The position numbers and the translations under genes are program-made. Of a stretch of DNA of 64,000 nucleotides, positions 1 through 23,616 are shown piece by piece. The notes under the pieces were generated by a model that did not search any database, was not told the origin of the DNA, and saw nothing but the letters and a program-made list of their open reading frames with translations. Source of the DNA: Nipponacmea schrenckii (Eukaryota; Mollusca; Gastropoda; Lottiidae); assembly GCA_030562195.1 (NCBI GenBank), contig CM060200.1, positions 29,613,023 to 29,677,022 on the forward strand. Direction: 5' to 3'. Position 1 is the first letter of the stretch; every line of letters starts with the position of its first letter.

Positions 1-519
1 AGACTTAGTTCATCTCCAACAATAATAACATTGGCAAGTTCTACTGGCTTCTAATGTACAATTCAATTTAATTCTGGTACGGTACAGAAAACGGTGATAT
101 TATCTAGCACATTTCAGCAAAACATTGTAGCTAATCATGTAAAGTGAAAAACTTCATTTATTACCCAAAGTGAAATAATATTTAATGAATTCAGACTAAT
201 ACACTGTATATAGTTTTCATTACATATAAACATACACTTATATAGCAAATAAAAAAAAATTGTTCCATTAAACTAGGCTTCATAGACCAAACAGTTTCAA
301 GTTTTTTTTGGCCCCTATATATTCAACATATTTGGCAAATTGATTCAGATTAAGTCATTTTCCAGAATATTGCTAATAAATTCAATTCTAACATCAGAGA
401 ATTCAAATCTTAACCTAATTTTTTCACTAACTGAACAATACTGAAATATATTTCTTGTTAACTATAAATTTGTAATGACTAGTTATTTAGAGTTATTTTA
501 TGCTGACAGCAAGAAGAAA

Positions 520-597
520 GATGTTAAAATTTACAGTATATCACAATATTTATAATAAGATGTTAAAATTTACAGTATATCACAATATTTATAATAA
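520..597. repeat. 39-bp unit in exact tandem duplicate
   Basis: A 39-bp AT-rich unit starting GATGTTAAAATTTACAG occurs at 520-558 and again, without change, at 559-597. The identity suggests a recent local duplication. I see no coding meaning. Confidence 0.9.
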
Positions 598-1259
598 AGA
601 TACCAGTGGAATTGTTACAGATTAAATGTCTCTAAAATAAAGATCAGCTTACAAGGTTTCTATTGTGTATAAGTTATCTGACAGCTGAATAATGACTTAG
701 TCCAACAATTCAATTTAAAATTGTAAGAGAAAAAGCAGAAGTCTGGTACATAATAATCTGAAAAAAGTAAATGTCATCAGACTGTGTTTTTTTCTGTTAT
801 TACCAATCAATATTTCTTGAAGAAATTTCAAGTTTATTCCTTACGTGTTTCATAGGTCAATTTCTTGAAACAAAATAAAATCTTTTGCCGAAACTTTATG
901 AGATCCATATGTAGATCTTTTTCAAAAATGAATTGCCAACATCACAAGACCAGTTCCAAAAAAGGCTTTAACTTCACTCCAATATTGTTTTTTTGTAAAT
1001 ACAATTATTTTTTGCTAGTTATAATGTTATAGTGAAACTGAAGTTAGGTTGCTATGGCAAGGGTAATAACTCAGATATTGCTCATTGAAAAATCGAAGAT
1101 ATAAATGAAAAAAGATCTCATCCAATATATTCAAAAGCATGGCAAGTTTCATCAAACCTGTAGCTTTAATCGTAGCGACAACACACTAGCATAATTCTCC
1201 TGAAAGGTACAAATTTCAATTGAAGACAAATTTGACATCTCAAAGATACATGTATTAAA

Positions 1260-2249
1260 CAGTGAAACCCCTCTAAACCGGCAGGCTGTTGGACCTGTGA
1301 TAAAAGCCGGTATGGAGGGGTTGCCGGTTAAACTTACCTTTTAGTTTTGTTCAAATATTTAAAAATAAATATTTAATTTATAAAATAATAATCATATTGT
1401 GCCGTTATTAAAATCATAATTCAATCTTTTACACAAATCAATTTTACCGTGAATGTCGATGAAGGAAGCCAAAATGGCGGATCCTTAACATCAACTTGCG
1501 GCATTTTCGTTGGGAAAAAATACTCCAAATTTATTTAACCGTATATAGTGCGCACCCCCTCTTTGTTGGGTCCATTTTATGGCAAAAACCTGCGCATTAT
1601 ACACGGAAATATACGGTAGATGGCCCCATTGGGATAGGACAGTAGATGGTAAGGACAATTTTGTATAAAAAAAAGACAGTTTTAAAACTGCTAGAATTGA
1701 AACCTATTCACACACACTTCCAAGGAGAATGGATGGTTGTTGGATAATACAAGACACATGTTATGTTGTAGATATTGTTGTCAATGGAAGTCTGTACAAG
1801 TACAAACCAGCACAGCTATAATTTTTTATAAAGACAAAGCTAAAGGAGAATCTATTTTATGAATTTTGTTTGAAATATTGCATAATAAGATTTAAAGTTT
1901 AAAATGCTTTCAGACATGCTTCATTTGCATTAAAATGTAGCCAGATCAGTACACTAGGTGTATATGGAAAATGTTAAGAATTTTTAGATTATCTATGAAC
2001 TGATCATTTTTTGACAAAAAGACAATCTTTCTATGATATGGATTCCATCAAATTATATTATTTGTTATATGTTTGAAGGAAATTCATGTCAATCTAACTA
2101 ATTCTGATTCGAAAGAAATGAATGCAAAATTTGAGCTAAATATTCACTTTGTGTCAATAATTCAGAGTTAAATTGACAGATAATATTTATTTTCTGTTGG
2201 ACCTGTGATAAAAGCTGGTATGGAGGGGTTGCCGGTTAAACTTACCTTT
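1260..2249. repeat. Dispersed repeat with pogo/Tigger-like end and a 56-bp direct repeat
   Basis: At 1260 a segment begins CAGTGAAACCCCTCTAAACC, which resembles the ends of pogo/Tigger-type elements (family knowledge; assignment is inference). The 56 bases at 1286-1341 recur in the same orientation at 2194-2249 with a single C-to-T difference. No matching opposite terminus (GGTTTAGAGGGGTTTCACTG-like) is present in the window, so the element is partial or rearranged. Confidence 0.45.
1538..1617. mobile_element. Small fold-back element (MITE-like, ~80 bp)
   Basis: The segment opens ACCGTATATAGTGCGCA and closes with the inverted counterpart TGCGCATTATACACGG then AATATACGGT, so the two halves can fold into an imperfect hairpin. 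No target duplication is clear. It lies inside the longer dispersed repeat at 1260-2249. Confidence 0.5.
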
Positions 2250-2344
2250 GACACATAAATAATTAAGAAATTTTATAAATATCATGGTCAACAAAGTCTA
2301 ATTTAAAAATTTCGTTCATAAAAATAAAATCAGCCATAAATTAA

Positions 2345-2806
2345 AGGGATAATAGGCGTTAGAACGAACATAAAAAATTAAGTTCACTCAAATTTGGACA
2401 ATAACGGTATATATCCATCAGTGGACTTACCTATACATCAAAATCCCTCTAAAATCCGATAAATCCCCAAAATAAAGTAGTTAATCATAAAACGCTTGAG
2501 CCATCCATCAAACGATTTTCAAATCGTGTAAATATAAAGGGAAGTAACTCTAACATGTGGGTTTTCACGCGTCCTTGACCCCTACTGTTGAATTCCACAA
2601 TGATGTTTTAGCGTTGATTTACTAGACGCTTTTATTCTCAAACTGAATGGAATCGTCGCTGGCTCACTTTTTTTTTAAATTCCGAATATATTTTTATTGT
2701 GGCTTTTTAAAATTTGTTAAAGTGTGGGATGCATACTTATTTAATTAATAGTCAATATGAAACACAAATATATGAGGATGAGTGTATTCTAACGCCTATT
2801 ATCCCT
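2345..2806. mobile_element. TTAA-flanked MITE 1 (462 bp)
   Basis: The terminal inverted repeats are AGGGATAATAGGCGTTAGAA at 2345 and its exact complement TTCTAACGCCTATTATCCCT ending at 2806. TTAA flanks both sides (2341-2344, 2807-2810). TTAA target duplications are known for piggyBac and Kolobok superfamilies; which one applies is not decided here. There is no ORF of note, so it is non-autonomous. Confidence 0.85.
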
Positions 2807-2810
2807 TTAA

Positions 2811-3115
2811 AGGGATAATAGGTCTTAGCATGACCATAAAATTTTAGTTCTCAAGAATGGTCAATATGAGTATATATTCATCAGTGAATTTTCCTCGTGT
2901 CATAAAGTAACAGAATCCCTAAAAATCTTGAAAACTCACAAAACATCAAATTATTAAGCGTTTTTCAATAATCAAATGCATTTTTATGGATAATTCCAGA
3001 GTTTTTTGGATATTCAATTAATTTTTTAATGTTATTTATAGCAGCAGGTATATTTACTGATGAATAGAGCTCTTATTGGCCAAATTTTATGTTAATTCTA
3101 AGATCTGTTATCTCT
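2811..3115. mobile_element. TTAA-flanked MITE 2 (305 bp), diverged
   Basis: It begins AGGGATAATAGGTCTTAGCA directly after the TTAA that closes MITE 1 and ends with the diverged inverted copy TTCTAAGATCTGTTATCTCT before TTAA at 3116-3119. Its right end has more mismatches than MITE 1's, so it looks older. The two elements share the middle TTAA (2807-2810). Confidence 0.65.
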
Positions 3116-3119
3116 TTAA

Positions 3120-4205
3120 TATTCCTTTTGTATTATTGGTTATTGTTCAAAGCGAAAGGTAGTAACTGCATTTCTGGAATTACATCAAACTAAAAAAACT
3201 GGTTTAGAATGTATATCCAAATACAAAGTTTCATCAAAATTGGATAAAAATTGTAGATTCTAGATTGTGGATATGATACAAAGAAATAAACACTATAATG
3301 AAAGAAATATTAGTAGTTTTTACAACATAAATATCCACCAAGTCTTAACTCCAGTCTTCTACTAACTTTGTCTGATATGTATTACTCTAAAGATTACTTA
3401 AAAACCTGTGTTACGTTTTCTATGTTTAGTCTGAGATAAAGTAAAATGAAACCTTTTAAATATCATAACATTCCACACTATCTAACTCATGGTGAGGCTT
3501 TAGTTCTATAACAGTATACTTGTTCACTTCAGAACATGTCTTGTAAATTTAATCTTCCATTTTATAATAAGAATTAACTAAGAAGTTTATATAAAGTTTA
3601 ATAAAACTTCTCAAAAAATATTTAATTTCCTTTTCAACACAAAAAAAATTAATAAATTTAAATAATCCATTGGTAATATTCTGGGGTAGTTATACATTTT
3701 TTAATTAGAAGACTTGTCTAATTTATAATTATTATCCTAGAATAGAACTACCTTGCGTTTTCATTGCATTCCAATCATTAGAGTGACCTCCCTTCAGTAA
3801 AAAATACATTAAAGAAGAAGAAATATATAAATAATACTATCACAGTATTACTATTTGTAAGAGAGAATCAAAATCATTGTGAGGATAAGGAGGATATAGA
3901 GAACATACTATTGCATGGTTATGGTAAAATATCTACACGTCTAATTTCCTTTTCCCACAATAAAATACTTAATACTTTGCTGATTTGCTTAATAATTCAG
4001 AACTAGGATACTTCAATGTTCATTAATTACCTGTCATGTGTAATACAATGACATGAACAGAGAAAAAAAAAAAACACTGTTTTTTTAGGACGCGCATGCT
4101 GTTGATTAATTAATCATGTATTGTGTCAGTAACTGCTAATGGAAATCTGTCATTCGTGCCAATACATGAATTAAATTGATGTAAAAGTATAAAATATTGA
4201 CTTAC
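3120..4205. other. AT-rich intron or flank, nothing recognised
   Basis: This is sequence downstream of the Patj exon donor at 4205 (gene on minus). I looked on the minus strand for the rest of PDZ1 (a GDQILAING-like stretch) and did not find it here or to the window start, so the next Patj coding exon probably lies outside the window. Confidence 0.5.
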
Positions 4206-4910
4206 TTGGCAGCTATTCCACCAGGTTGGATATCCTGGACAAAGATACCTAATTCACCTTTATCTTCTCTTTTCAAGCCAACGACACTAAAACCTAGTGA
4301 ACTGTTGTCTGGTTTAAATAGCTTGATTGTTTCGATTTCTCTGTCTTTAGCAGCTTTCTCTATGGCACGTTGAAATTCGATATTATAATTGTATGTAGAT
4401 ATGGCATTGTTTTGATATGCTTGTCGTAGGTTTAATGTTGCTGTGTCACTATTGACATCATCATCACTGTATCTGTGACCATGACTGGGATGGAGATGAA
4501 GTTCCCCAGAGGAAGAAAAGTCAAAACTATCTTCAGAAATTGGTTGTGTTTCTGAAACTTGTTTTAATTCATGTAATGATTCTTGTAAAGTTAATAGTTG
4601 ATGAAACAATGGGCTTTCTAGCATACATAATATAGACGAGAGTTCATCATCTTTATGGAAATCTCCCTGTTCTTGTAAACTAGCTTGTAATCTATCAACT
4701 ATATCAGCAGCTTTTTCACAATCTAAAATATATCAATTTCCTGTGGTCAATACTTTACATACTACTTTAAAAGAAAATGAGTTGATTTTAATATAGTACA
4801 TGTACCAGGTATTAACAAATACACAGTAAATTAATTAAAATCAACAAATTTCAGAGAATTACTGGTACCGTACCTTGATTATGAGAATTCTTACCTGATA
4901 CAAGAGACAT
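4206..4910 (-). CDS. Patj: Patj/MPDZ multi-PDZ scaffold, N-terminal part (partial)
   Basis: This is the start of an InaD-like/MPDZ polarity scaffold, which links Crumbs, Pals1 and junction proteins at epithelial membranes (family knowledge). Coding exon 1 is 4895-4910 (ATG at 4910; reads MSLVS plus one base); exon 2 is 4206-4722, acceptor AG 4723-4724, donor GTAAG at 4205. The join gives an L27 domain at about residues 6-65 (CEKAADIVDRLQ ... SPLFHQLLTLQESL), a disordered linker, and the first half of PDZ1 (ETIKLFKPDNSSLGFSVVG ... GELGIFVQDIQPGG), which closely matches PDZ1 of MPDZ/PATJ. Exon 1's 5' UTR reaches back to an acceptor at 4946, and a likely noncoding first exon ends at a GTAAGT donor at 5792. 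The carboxyl part, with the other PDZ domains, is outside the window. Vertebrate PATJ and MPDZ are co-orthologues, so the symbol is approximate. Confidence 0.85.
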
Positions 4911-5791
4911 CTTGAAACTTCTATAAATTTGACATCTTAAGCAGTCTGAAAAAATCATGTTAAAAATTTTAAACTATACGCAGTGTAAAACAAGAACTCT
5001 GGTGAGAAATGCTTAAAATTGGATGCATGTCGACAATGGTTGCTGAAGAGTTATTAAGAATCATAAATCACAAGATCAGATCACCAAGTCTAAGGATCAA
5101 AATGTAGACAAATAAGAAATTTGTTGTTTCTGATAGCATACAATCTGATTTAACTGCTGAATTTACAAAATTCTGCAACACAAAAAAAGTGTCCAATGAT
5201 GTCAAGGAACATTTTGAATATTAGCTTAAATTTGACTGCTGAAGAGTGCTTTCCTTTATAATACAAGAAATTGAAGGGAAAGTAAACATGGCCAACTGGT
5301 GACAACATTTGTTGGTATTCCATTGGCTTTGAAGTTGAATGCATTTTATGATTGTCTTTCACTTAACTTTAACTTTTTAAAATCAAAGTAACATATCCTA
5401 TATAGCCTAGGCTATAACTATTACCGGTATAGGATTTCTTAGTTGTTTTATTGGTTCATTTTCTATTTTGACAATCCATTACAGTAGCCTAAGAATTGTA
5501 GTTACATTCACAATGATTCAAATAAACCCGATAGTATTAAAACTAAGCTCGAAAACGCCCAAAATTTATCATCAATGTTGACATTCCTTTGCACTGACAC
5601 TGACAACAGTGACAGTGACATGACCCACATACAACAGGTGGTTGAACACCTTCACTTAACATCAACGAGAGACCAATATGATGCGTTTTATTCTCCTTGA
5701 ATTTAATCTTTTTCATATACATTTCTATTGGAACTCAATAACCACAATTTGCAACTTTTAAGGGCAAAGTTTCATATCTATTCGTACTTAC

Positions 5792-5870
5792 CTCAAAAAG
5801 ATAAACACAACTTCGTCTTTCGAAAGGGCTTGTGGGAATGACTTTAAACCACCGACATTTACAACAAAAT
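5792..5870 (-). other. Probable noncoding first exon of Patj
   Basis: On the minus strand a strong donor (GAG|GTAAGT) sits at 5792/5791 and the next acceptor (TTTTTCAG) is at 4946, just upstream of the Patj ATG exon. The 5' boundary (transcription start) is a guess. Confidence 0.4.
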
Positions 5871-6682
5871 CAACGACAAATTGACGATAAGAGTTTTAAC
5901 AAAACAAGCTTAAATTTTGATATATACGAGTCTATATAGCAAACTAACTTAAGTTGGCCTAAATGATTAAACACCGGTAGGCGCTTTATTTTCACATTTC
6001 TTTGCATGCAAGGCATACCATCATAGACATCCTATATATATTTATAGGATATATATGCATACCATGCTCGATCGCAAAAAGACATTTACTATTCACACAA
6101 TTCGTCCGTGCATTTAAAATCAGTAAAGGACATTGACTGACTGACTGACTGGTAGGTATGGTGTCTGCTTCGGTAGTCAAAACCATATCGCGTACGTTGA
6201 GTAAGGAAAGGACATTGAGCTATATCATAGCTATATATAGTAAAAGATTGGATGAAGGGAGAAAACTCTTCCAAAATGCCACAAATAAATATTACTTCTT
6301 TGAATAAGTATTATTATAATTTGTTAAAATTGATATGAAATTAAAAGTCTTAAACTTAGGCCTACTTTTAAGAGTATGTTTGCAAAACATTCTAATCCGT
6401 ATTTAGAAGATATTTATTTTCGACGCTTAGAAAAGCCTTCAATAATTACTTAGTTTAATGGTTTGTTACTTAGTTTCATGGATTTTTTGGATTATAGAGG
6501 AATTCTGTGGAATAGTTTTGACACCAAGCTAATCCACTGATGAATTAAGACTCATTTTGACCAACTTTAAATTCTAGTTTTTGGTCATTCAAGAATGTAG
6601 TATCTGTTTAAGCTGAGGTGAATATTGAGGCCCTGTACTATCTAAGAAGTAATACCTTGCACGATCTGATATCAACACTAAA
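5871..6682. other. Upstream region of Patj; short GACT microsatellite
   Basis: No gene is visible. A short run of GACT repeats lies near 6135-6151 and several overlapping short ORFs here have no family resemblance. The Patj promoter is expected just above 5870. Confidence 0.4.
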
Positions 6683-8096
6683 AGATAGCTTGCCAGGCAA
6701 GGTACCGTAACATACACCCACTGGCAACATTGAATTTGAATAATGAATTAAGCAATAACTCAAAAACATTAACTGAATGAATATTGAAGTCAAGGGCTAA
6801 AACTGTTCATGGAAAATAGTCAAATTCAAACTTGACCACCATCTTATCTATTTCAATACTCATATATAGGGCGAATTTGTGGAAAGGGATTTGGTCAAAA
6901 CGCTTTGAAGTTTTGCAATATGTAGCATTTGTTGTCCACCAAATCCTAAGCGCCTTGATAAATTTGCGATTTTGTCAGCCACAAATCCAAACCGATTACC
7001 CCCAAATCGTCAAATCGTCTCATTGAGTGCTTTGACGATTTGATTTGATAATGACGTCAAACTTTCAACATGGCGGAAAAAGTTTTCGACGTGGAAATAA
7101 AGTTTATCAGTTATCAGCATCTGATATTCAAATGATTTAGTCAGGTAGGTTGAAATAATGCATACCTACGTCTAGATTAGAGATGCAGTGTAACTTGAGC
7201 CCATAGAAGTCAATAAAAGGGTTTAAGTTGGCCATCTTATAAACTGGGGAAGTCAGTATGTTGTTATAATCTCAGACAAAAATGATATAACATTAAAGAC
7301 AGTAGTTTCACAGATACCAAACATGTCTGATATTCTAATTAAAGGACACTGAGAAGCTGCAAAAATATGAATCACAAAATCTGCTTTTCAGGTGAAATGT
7401 AGTCGTTTCATTTATAATGTAAGGAGATAAACAATTGAGCAATCGATCAAAAGTGGTTCTTTCCATTCGAAAACGTGATTTCAATTAATCTATAGTATAA
7501 TTTAAAACTGTTTCTTCTGTAAAATTGGTAATTCTTGGTCTATTTCTGCTTTTCAGATGCTAAACTGCAAGGTACTTGCGATGCCATTTTGAAACAATTT
7601 CATCAAATCTATTAAGAAATTGTAGCTTATTTTGCACCCACAAGGGCAATAACTCAAAAACCATTCTTTAAAAAAAGTCGGAAATTCAAACTTGACTAAT
7701 GTCTTATCAATTCTGATGCTTACACCAAGTTCCATCAAAATTGCAACCACAATAGAATTTTGACGCAATTTCAAGGGCAATAACTCAAAACCGTTCATTG
7801 ACAAACTGTCTATTTCAAACTTGACTGAGGTCTAATTCCATTGCTCACAACAAGTTTCATCAAAATCAGATGAAAACTATAGCTTCTATTGCGTACACAA
7901 GTAAATTTTAAAGTTTTTTCATCAAATCAAGGGCAATAACTCTGGAATCATCCGGAATCGCGCTGTTTTAGAACTTGTCCGAGATATTATCAAGATGAAT
8001 GGACATACCAAGTTTCATACGAATCGGATAAAAACTCGGACAGACGGACAGGGGTGATGACAATATACGTCCACATTTTCATGTGGGCATATAAAA
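6683..8096 (-). mobile_element. Pearl/Helentron-like element A (reverse orientation, interrupted)
   Basis: Read on the minus strand it starts with the shared 5' motif (ATATGCCCACATGAAAAT ... GTATATTGTC, near 8096-8060), passes through core units containing 'gagttattgccctt', and ends in the shared 3' motif (CAGTGGGTGTATG ... TTGCCTGGCAAGC, near 6730-6683). Between about 6870 and 7560 the cores are interrupted by unrelated sequence, including the 11-bp inverted repeat AAATCGTCAAA / TTTGACGATTT around 7003-7040, so another insertion is likely there. Confidence 0.6.
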
Positions 8097-9037
8097 AGAT
8101 ATGCAGAAAACATGCAGTGGGTTGAATACTTGGCTGTGAAATAATTTGTTTTATCCTACATTTCTGCATCTGTTTGGGCTAATAAGTATTAGCAAAACGT
8201 TGACCTATATTTTGAAATAAGCTTTGTATTTATTTCAAACTGTCAAGGGATCTCTGCCATGTGTCACACAGGTTTTCTCTTTTCCAGGACCACCTCCATA
8301 TCTACATCACTGACAAGGGTCTTGGAGAAAGTAATATCTGAACCTATGCCAGGATAGAGCTCTAGACATCAAACAGTCAAGACACTCTCTTTGATATTAT
8401 GATAAACATGTAACTTTAATCTTGATTTAATCTTACATTATTTATTTTAATGAGACACATTTTATCAACATAAAATTCAAGGCAAATTAATATAGAATAA
8501 TGTTAAATTAGCCCTTTATAATTAAATTCAGTTTGATCAATTAGCAGATACAGAGAAATAAATAGCATATTTTAGAAATCTTTTCACATATGATTCACAT
8601 TTCAAGAATGCATGTTAAGCATCAAAACAGAAGAAAGACATTACTTTTTTGTGTCCAACTGTCAATCAGATTGTAACAGCTACCACTGGGCCACCACTGA
8701 TTTAAAATGTACTAATATGACACTTATTCTGTGGTTTTTATATAAAGATATTTTAAGAGCGTTTCATGTATACCCATGTAAACCTAAAATGAAGTAGTAC
8801 CAATGGAACATGACTAAATCATTAGAATAGTGCAAAGCATTGTTGAATAAGGCCTTGTGCATTGAAAACCTAGAAGAGTTACTTTTTGGCTAATTGACCA
8901 TCTTATGAGAAAATCACAAAAGCATCCAGCTACTATTAGGACAAAGACATTATGAAAAATATATGCCTTTTAAAAATTTTCTAAAGCACCTTAATGCTGT
9001 GAAAGGACACACAAAATCCTTTGACAGAATGCAAACT
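8097..9037. other. Intergenic / 3' UTR of the next minus-strand gene
   Basis: It holds a minus-strand AATAAA (TTTATT on plus, near 8440-8450) that could end the transcript of the 436-aa gene, giving a 3' UTR of about 600 nt. Nothing else is recognised. Confidence 0.4.
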
Positions 9038-10348
9038 TCACTTTGGGACAGCTAAACCTTTAGCACTTATAGCAGCATTAACTGCATAATTCATTAAATC
9101 ACTGTCATCTACCAGTTCAGCTTGATCTAAAGGTGTATCAATGTTTTCAGGTTCATTAATCTCAATCGCATTGACATCATCATTATCCATATGCTCAATA
9201 TGAGCAGTACTGTCCTCTAACACTGAATCACCAAATATTTCAGATTGATCATAATAATTATCAACATCAGATTCAAAGTCATTGTCAGATGAACCTATCA
9301 CTGAAGTATTTTCTTCAGGGGGTTGGTTTGGACCTTGATTGGAATTAAGTGTCAATTGAAAAGCTTGATTTGGAATTGGGTTATCATCATTTACAGTTGT
9401 CTCACTACCTCCCTGACTGTTGGATTGCAGAGTTCTTATAGCCAACTCATCAGTCCATTCCAGAGGTGTTTCAGATCTGTCATTTGGATTGCGTGCAGTT
9501 TGACGTATGGTGATAAATAGTCTCATGTTATTTAAACTGTCAGCAAAAACACGATCTGACACTTGTGTTAACTGGTGTAATAAAGGTGTTATGGTTCCTT
9601 GATCTTCATTTTCTTGAGGATATAATCCACGCCGCCGAATAGCTTCACTTATACTTTCATCCTCTACATGAAGACGGTCTAATATAGGCAGGTTGTGATC
9701 CAAATCAGGTGTCAAACCCATTTCTTCTAAAGTCATATTGATTGCATTGTCAACAATAGCCTTTGCTTTTTGTTGACTCTGCCAGCGAGAAACATAGTCC
9801 AATCTAGGTGCAGCAGCCCTATCATTCACAACATCAGAACTTTCAGGCTGGTTATCAGAATTATGAGAAATGTCAGGGATAGTCTCAGTTGGCCCAGAAA
9901 ACAATCTGTCACTAGCATTTGATGTTGATGCACTAACATTGGTTTCGTCTAAATGATTATCAATGATTACAGGTTCTGTTAAAACAGAATGTAAACAGTC
10001 AATATTATCACCATTTGTCTCGGACACCACATTTTTAACAATTTGTTGTGTTTGGCCATTTACAAATTTTCTCACTTTATTCAGGATCTTAAATTCTGTA
10101 CTTCCATTGTTATTTTGTTCTATGGTTTCATCTTCACTTTCTATATCAGTGTTATTTGACAGAATGTTCTCTCCATTATTCAAATGTGATTGGTTGTCAT
10201 TGCACAAAGTATTTTCAAGACTAGGATTTCCATTCTCATTTTGACTGGCACACCTTCTATTACGACTCTTAGAATTTTTAACTTGCCAATGATATCGAGC
10301 TTTCTTTAATGGTGGAGCACTAGCTTCCTCGTCTGGCGATTCACTCAT
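9038..10348 (-). CDS. Unrecognised acidic, probably nuclear protein (436 aa)
   Basis: A single uninterrupted coding exon runs from ATG at 10348 to TGA at 9038-9040. The ATG follows a good acceptor (AATTTCAG|AAAATGAG), so at least one noncoding exon precedes it; a possible donor (ATG|GTAAAT) is near 10860. I do not recognise the family. Visible features: a basic patch at residues 12-32 (PPLKKARYHWQVKNSKSR) that could act as a nuclear signal; a long Asn/Asp/Ser/Glu-rich disordered middle; an ordered-looking block at about 185-290 (YVSRWQSQQKAKAIVDNAIN, then LEEMGLTPDLDHNLPILDRL) likely to be helical; and a second one at the C terminus (DSDLMNYAVNAAISAKGLAV). It is head to head with KATNAL2, so the two may share a promoter. 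Length, frame and low-complexity pattern argue for a real gene rather than a chance ORF. Confidence 0.75.
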   Translation of the reverse strand: MSESPDEEASAPPLKKARYHWQVKNSKSRNRRCASQNENGNPSLENTLCNDNQSHLNNGENILSNNTDIESEDETIEQNNNGSTEFKILNKVRKFVNGQTQQIVKNVVSETNGDNIDCLHSVLTEPVIIDNHLDETNVSASTSNASDRLFSGPTETIPDISHNSDNQPESSDVVNDRAAAPRLDYVSRWQSQQKAKAIVDNAINMTLEEMGLTPDLDHNLPILDRLHVEDESISEAIRRRGLYPQENEDQGTITPLLHQLTQVSDRVFADSLNNMRLFITIRQTARNPNDRSETPLEWTDELAIRTLQSNSQGGSETTVNDDNPIPNQAFQLTLNSNQGPNQPPEENTSVIGSSDNDFESDVDNYYDQSEIFGDSVLEDSTAHIEHMDNDDVNAIEINEPENIDTPLDQAELVDDSDLMNYAVNAAISAKGLAVPK

Positions 10349-11347
10349 TTTCTGAAATTTGGGAATCTAAATTAAAGCATTATGGAATTCAGAAGAATTA
10401 GGCTATTCTTGACCTAGTAATGAGTAAAAAAAAAATCAATGTGTGAGAAGCAGGAAGAATTAATTTCAGGTCATGATATGATGAATAAAAAGTAAGGTAT
10501 CACAAAGGGTAGCATGAAATTTCTCTAGGATTTTGATGAAAGAAACACATTTAAAGGGACAGATTTCCATTCCTTTGTACAAATATATCCTTAGTCGCTG
10601 AAATAGAATTCTATCTTATCAATGCTAATCAATAGGCTAATTGTTCACTGCTCACTGTCAAAATCTGATTTCACAAAAGAGATTCTACTGTTTTGTATTT
10701 CTTCTGCACACAGAACTGTACCATTCGATTAATTAGGCCCTAAACTGAATACTGGACTGGAGTCTGAGCATCCAAAATTTGATAATTATTTCTGAAGTAA
10801 TTTTCAGCATGAACTAAAGCAGTTGTTTTGATATTACAAATAACAAAAGAGATATTTACCATGCAAAAGACAGAAACATAATATGTAAAATATATTGGTC
10901 TTTGTTAATTTAATAATAAACATTTATTCACAAACCAAAAAATTATACTTGTCTCGATCTACCAGACTCATTCCGTTTCATCGATCGAGTCAAAGCAAAC
11001 GGTGTAGATACATTTTATGCTATCAATTTTTATGTCCTAAAAGTCAATATATATGGATCATATTGCTTGTTATATTTTGTAGACTTATATACATTCCAGA
11101 TAATATTAGAAGATTTTAGCGAATTTAAGATTTTTTTTGTTTGTTTGATAGAATGAACAAAAATAATAAAATATTTGTTGTGGACTTTTTAATGGATAAA
11201 TGTTCTGTGCTGTACCGCCGGATGTTGTCATTCGCCATTTTATCTTTCTTCACGACGATAAACAATCTCCTTATTCTCAACTTTCACTGTGATTTTTAAT
11301 TTATATTTGTGAATTTGATATAAGAGACCTGTCAGCCGGAATGCACG
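10349..11347. promoter_or_regulatory. Shared upstream region between 436-aa gene and KATNAL2
   Basis: The two genes diverge from this ~1-kb stretch. Around 11210-11330 there is a less AT-rich patch with CpGs (ACCGCCGGATG, CACGACGATAAAC), which suits a bidirectional housekeeping promoter. No TATA box or specific factor site could be assigned. Confidence 0.35.

Positions 11348-23616
<12,269 letters not shown>

Noticed and set aside
1..50. A minus-strand frame (KPVELANVIIVGDELS) after a TTAG, as a further Patj exon
   Set aside because: Its phase does not follow the exon ending at 4206, the acceptor is weak, and the plus strand also reads open to a stop here. Too short and ambiguous at the window edge.
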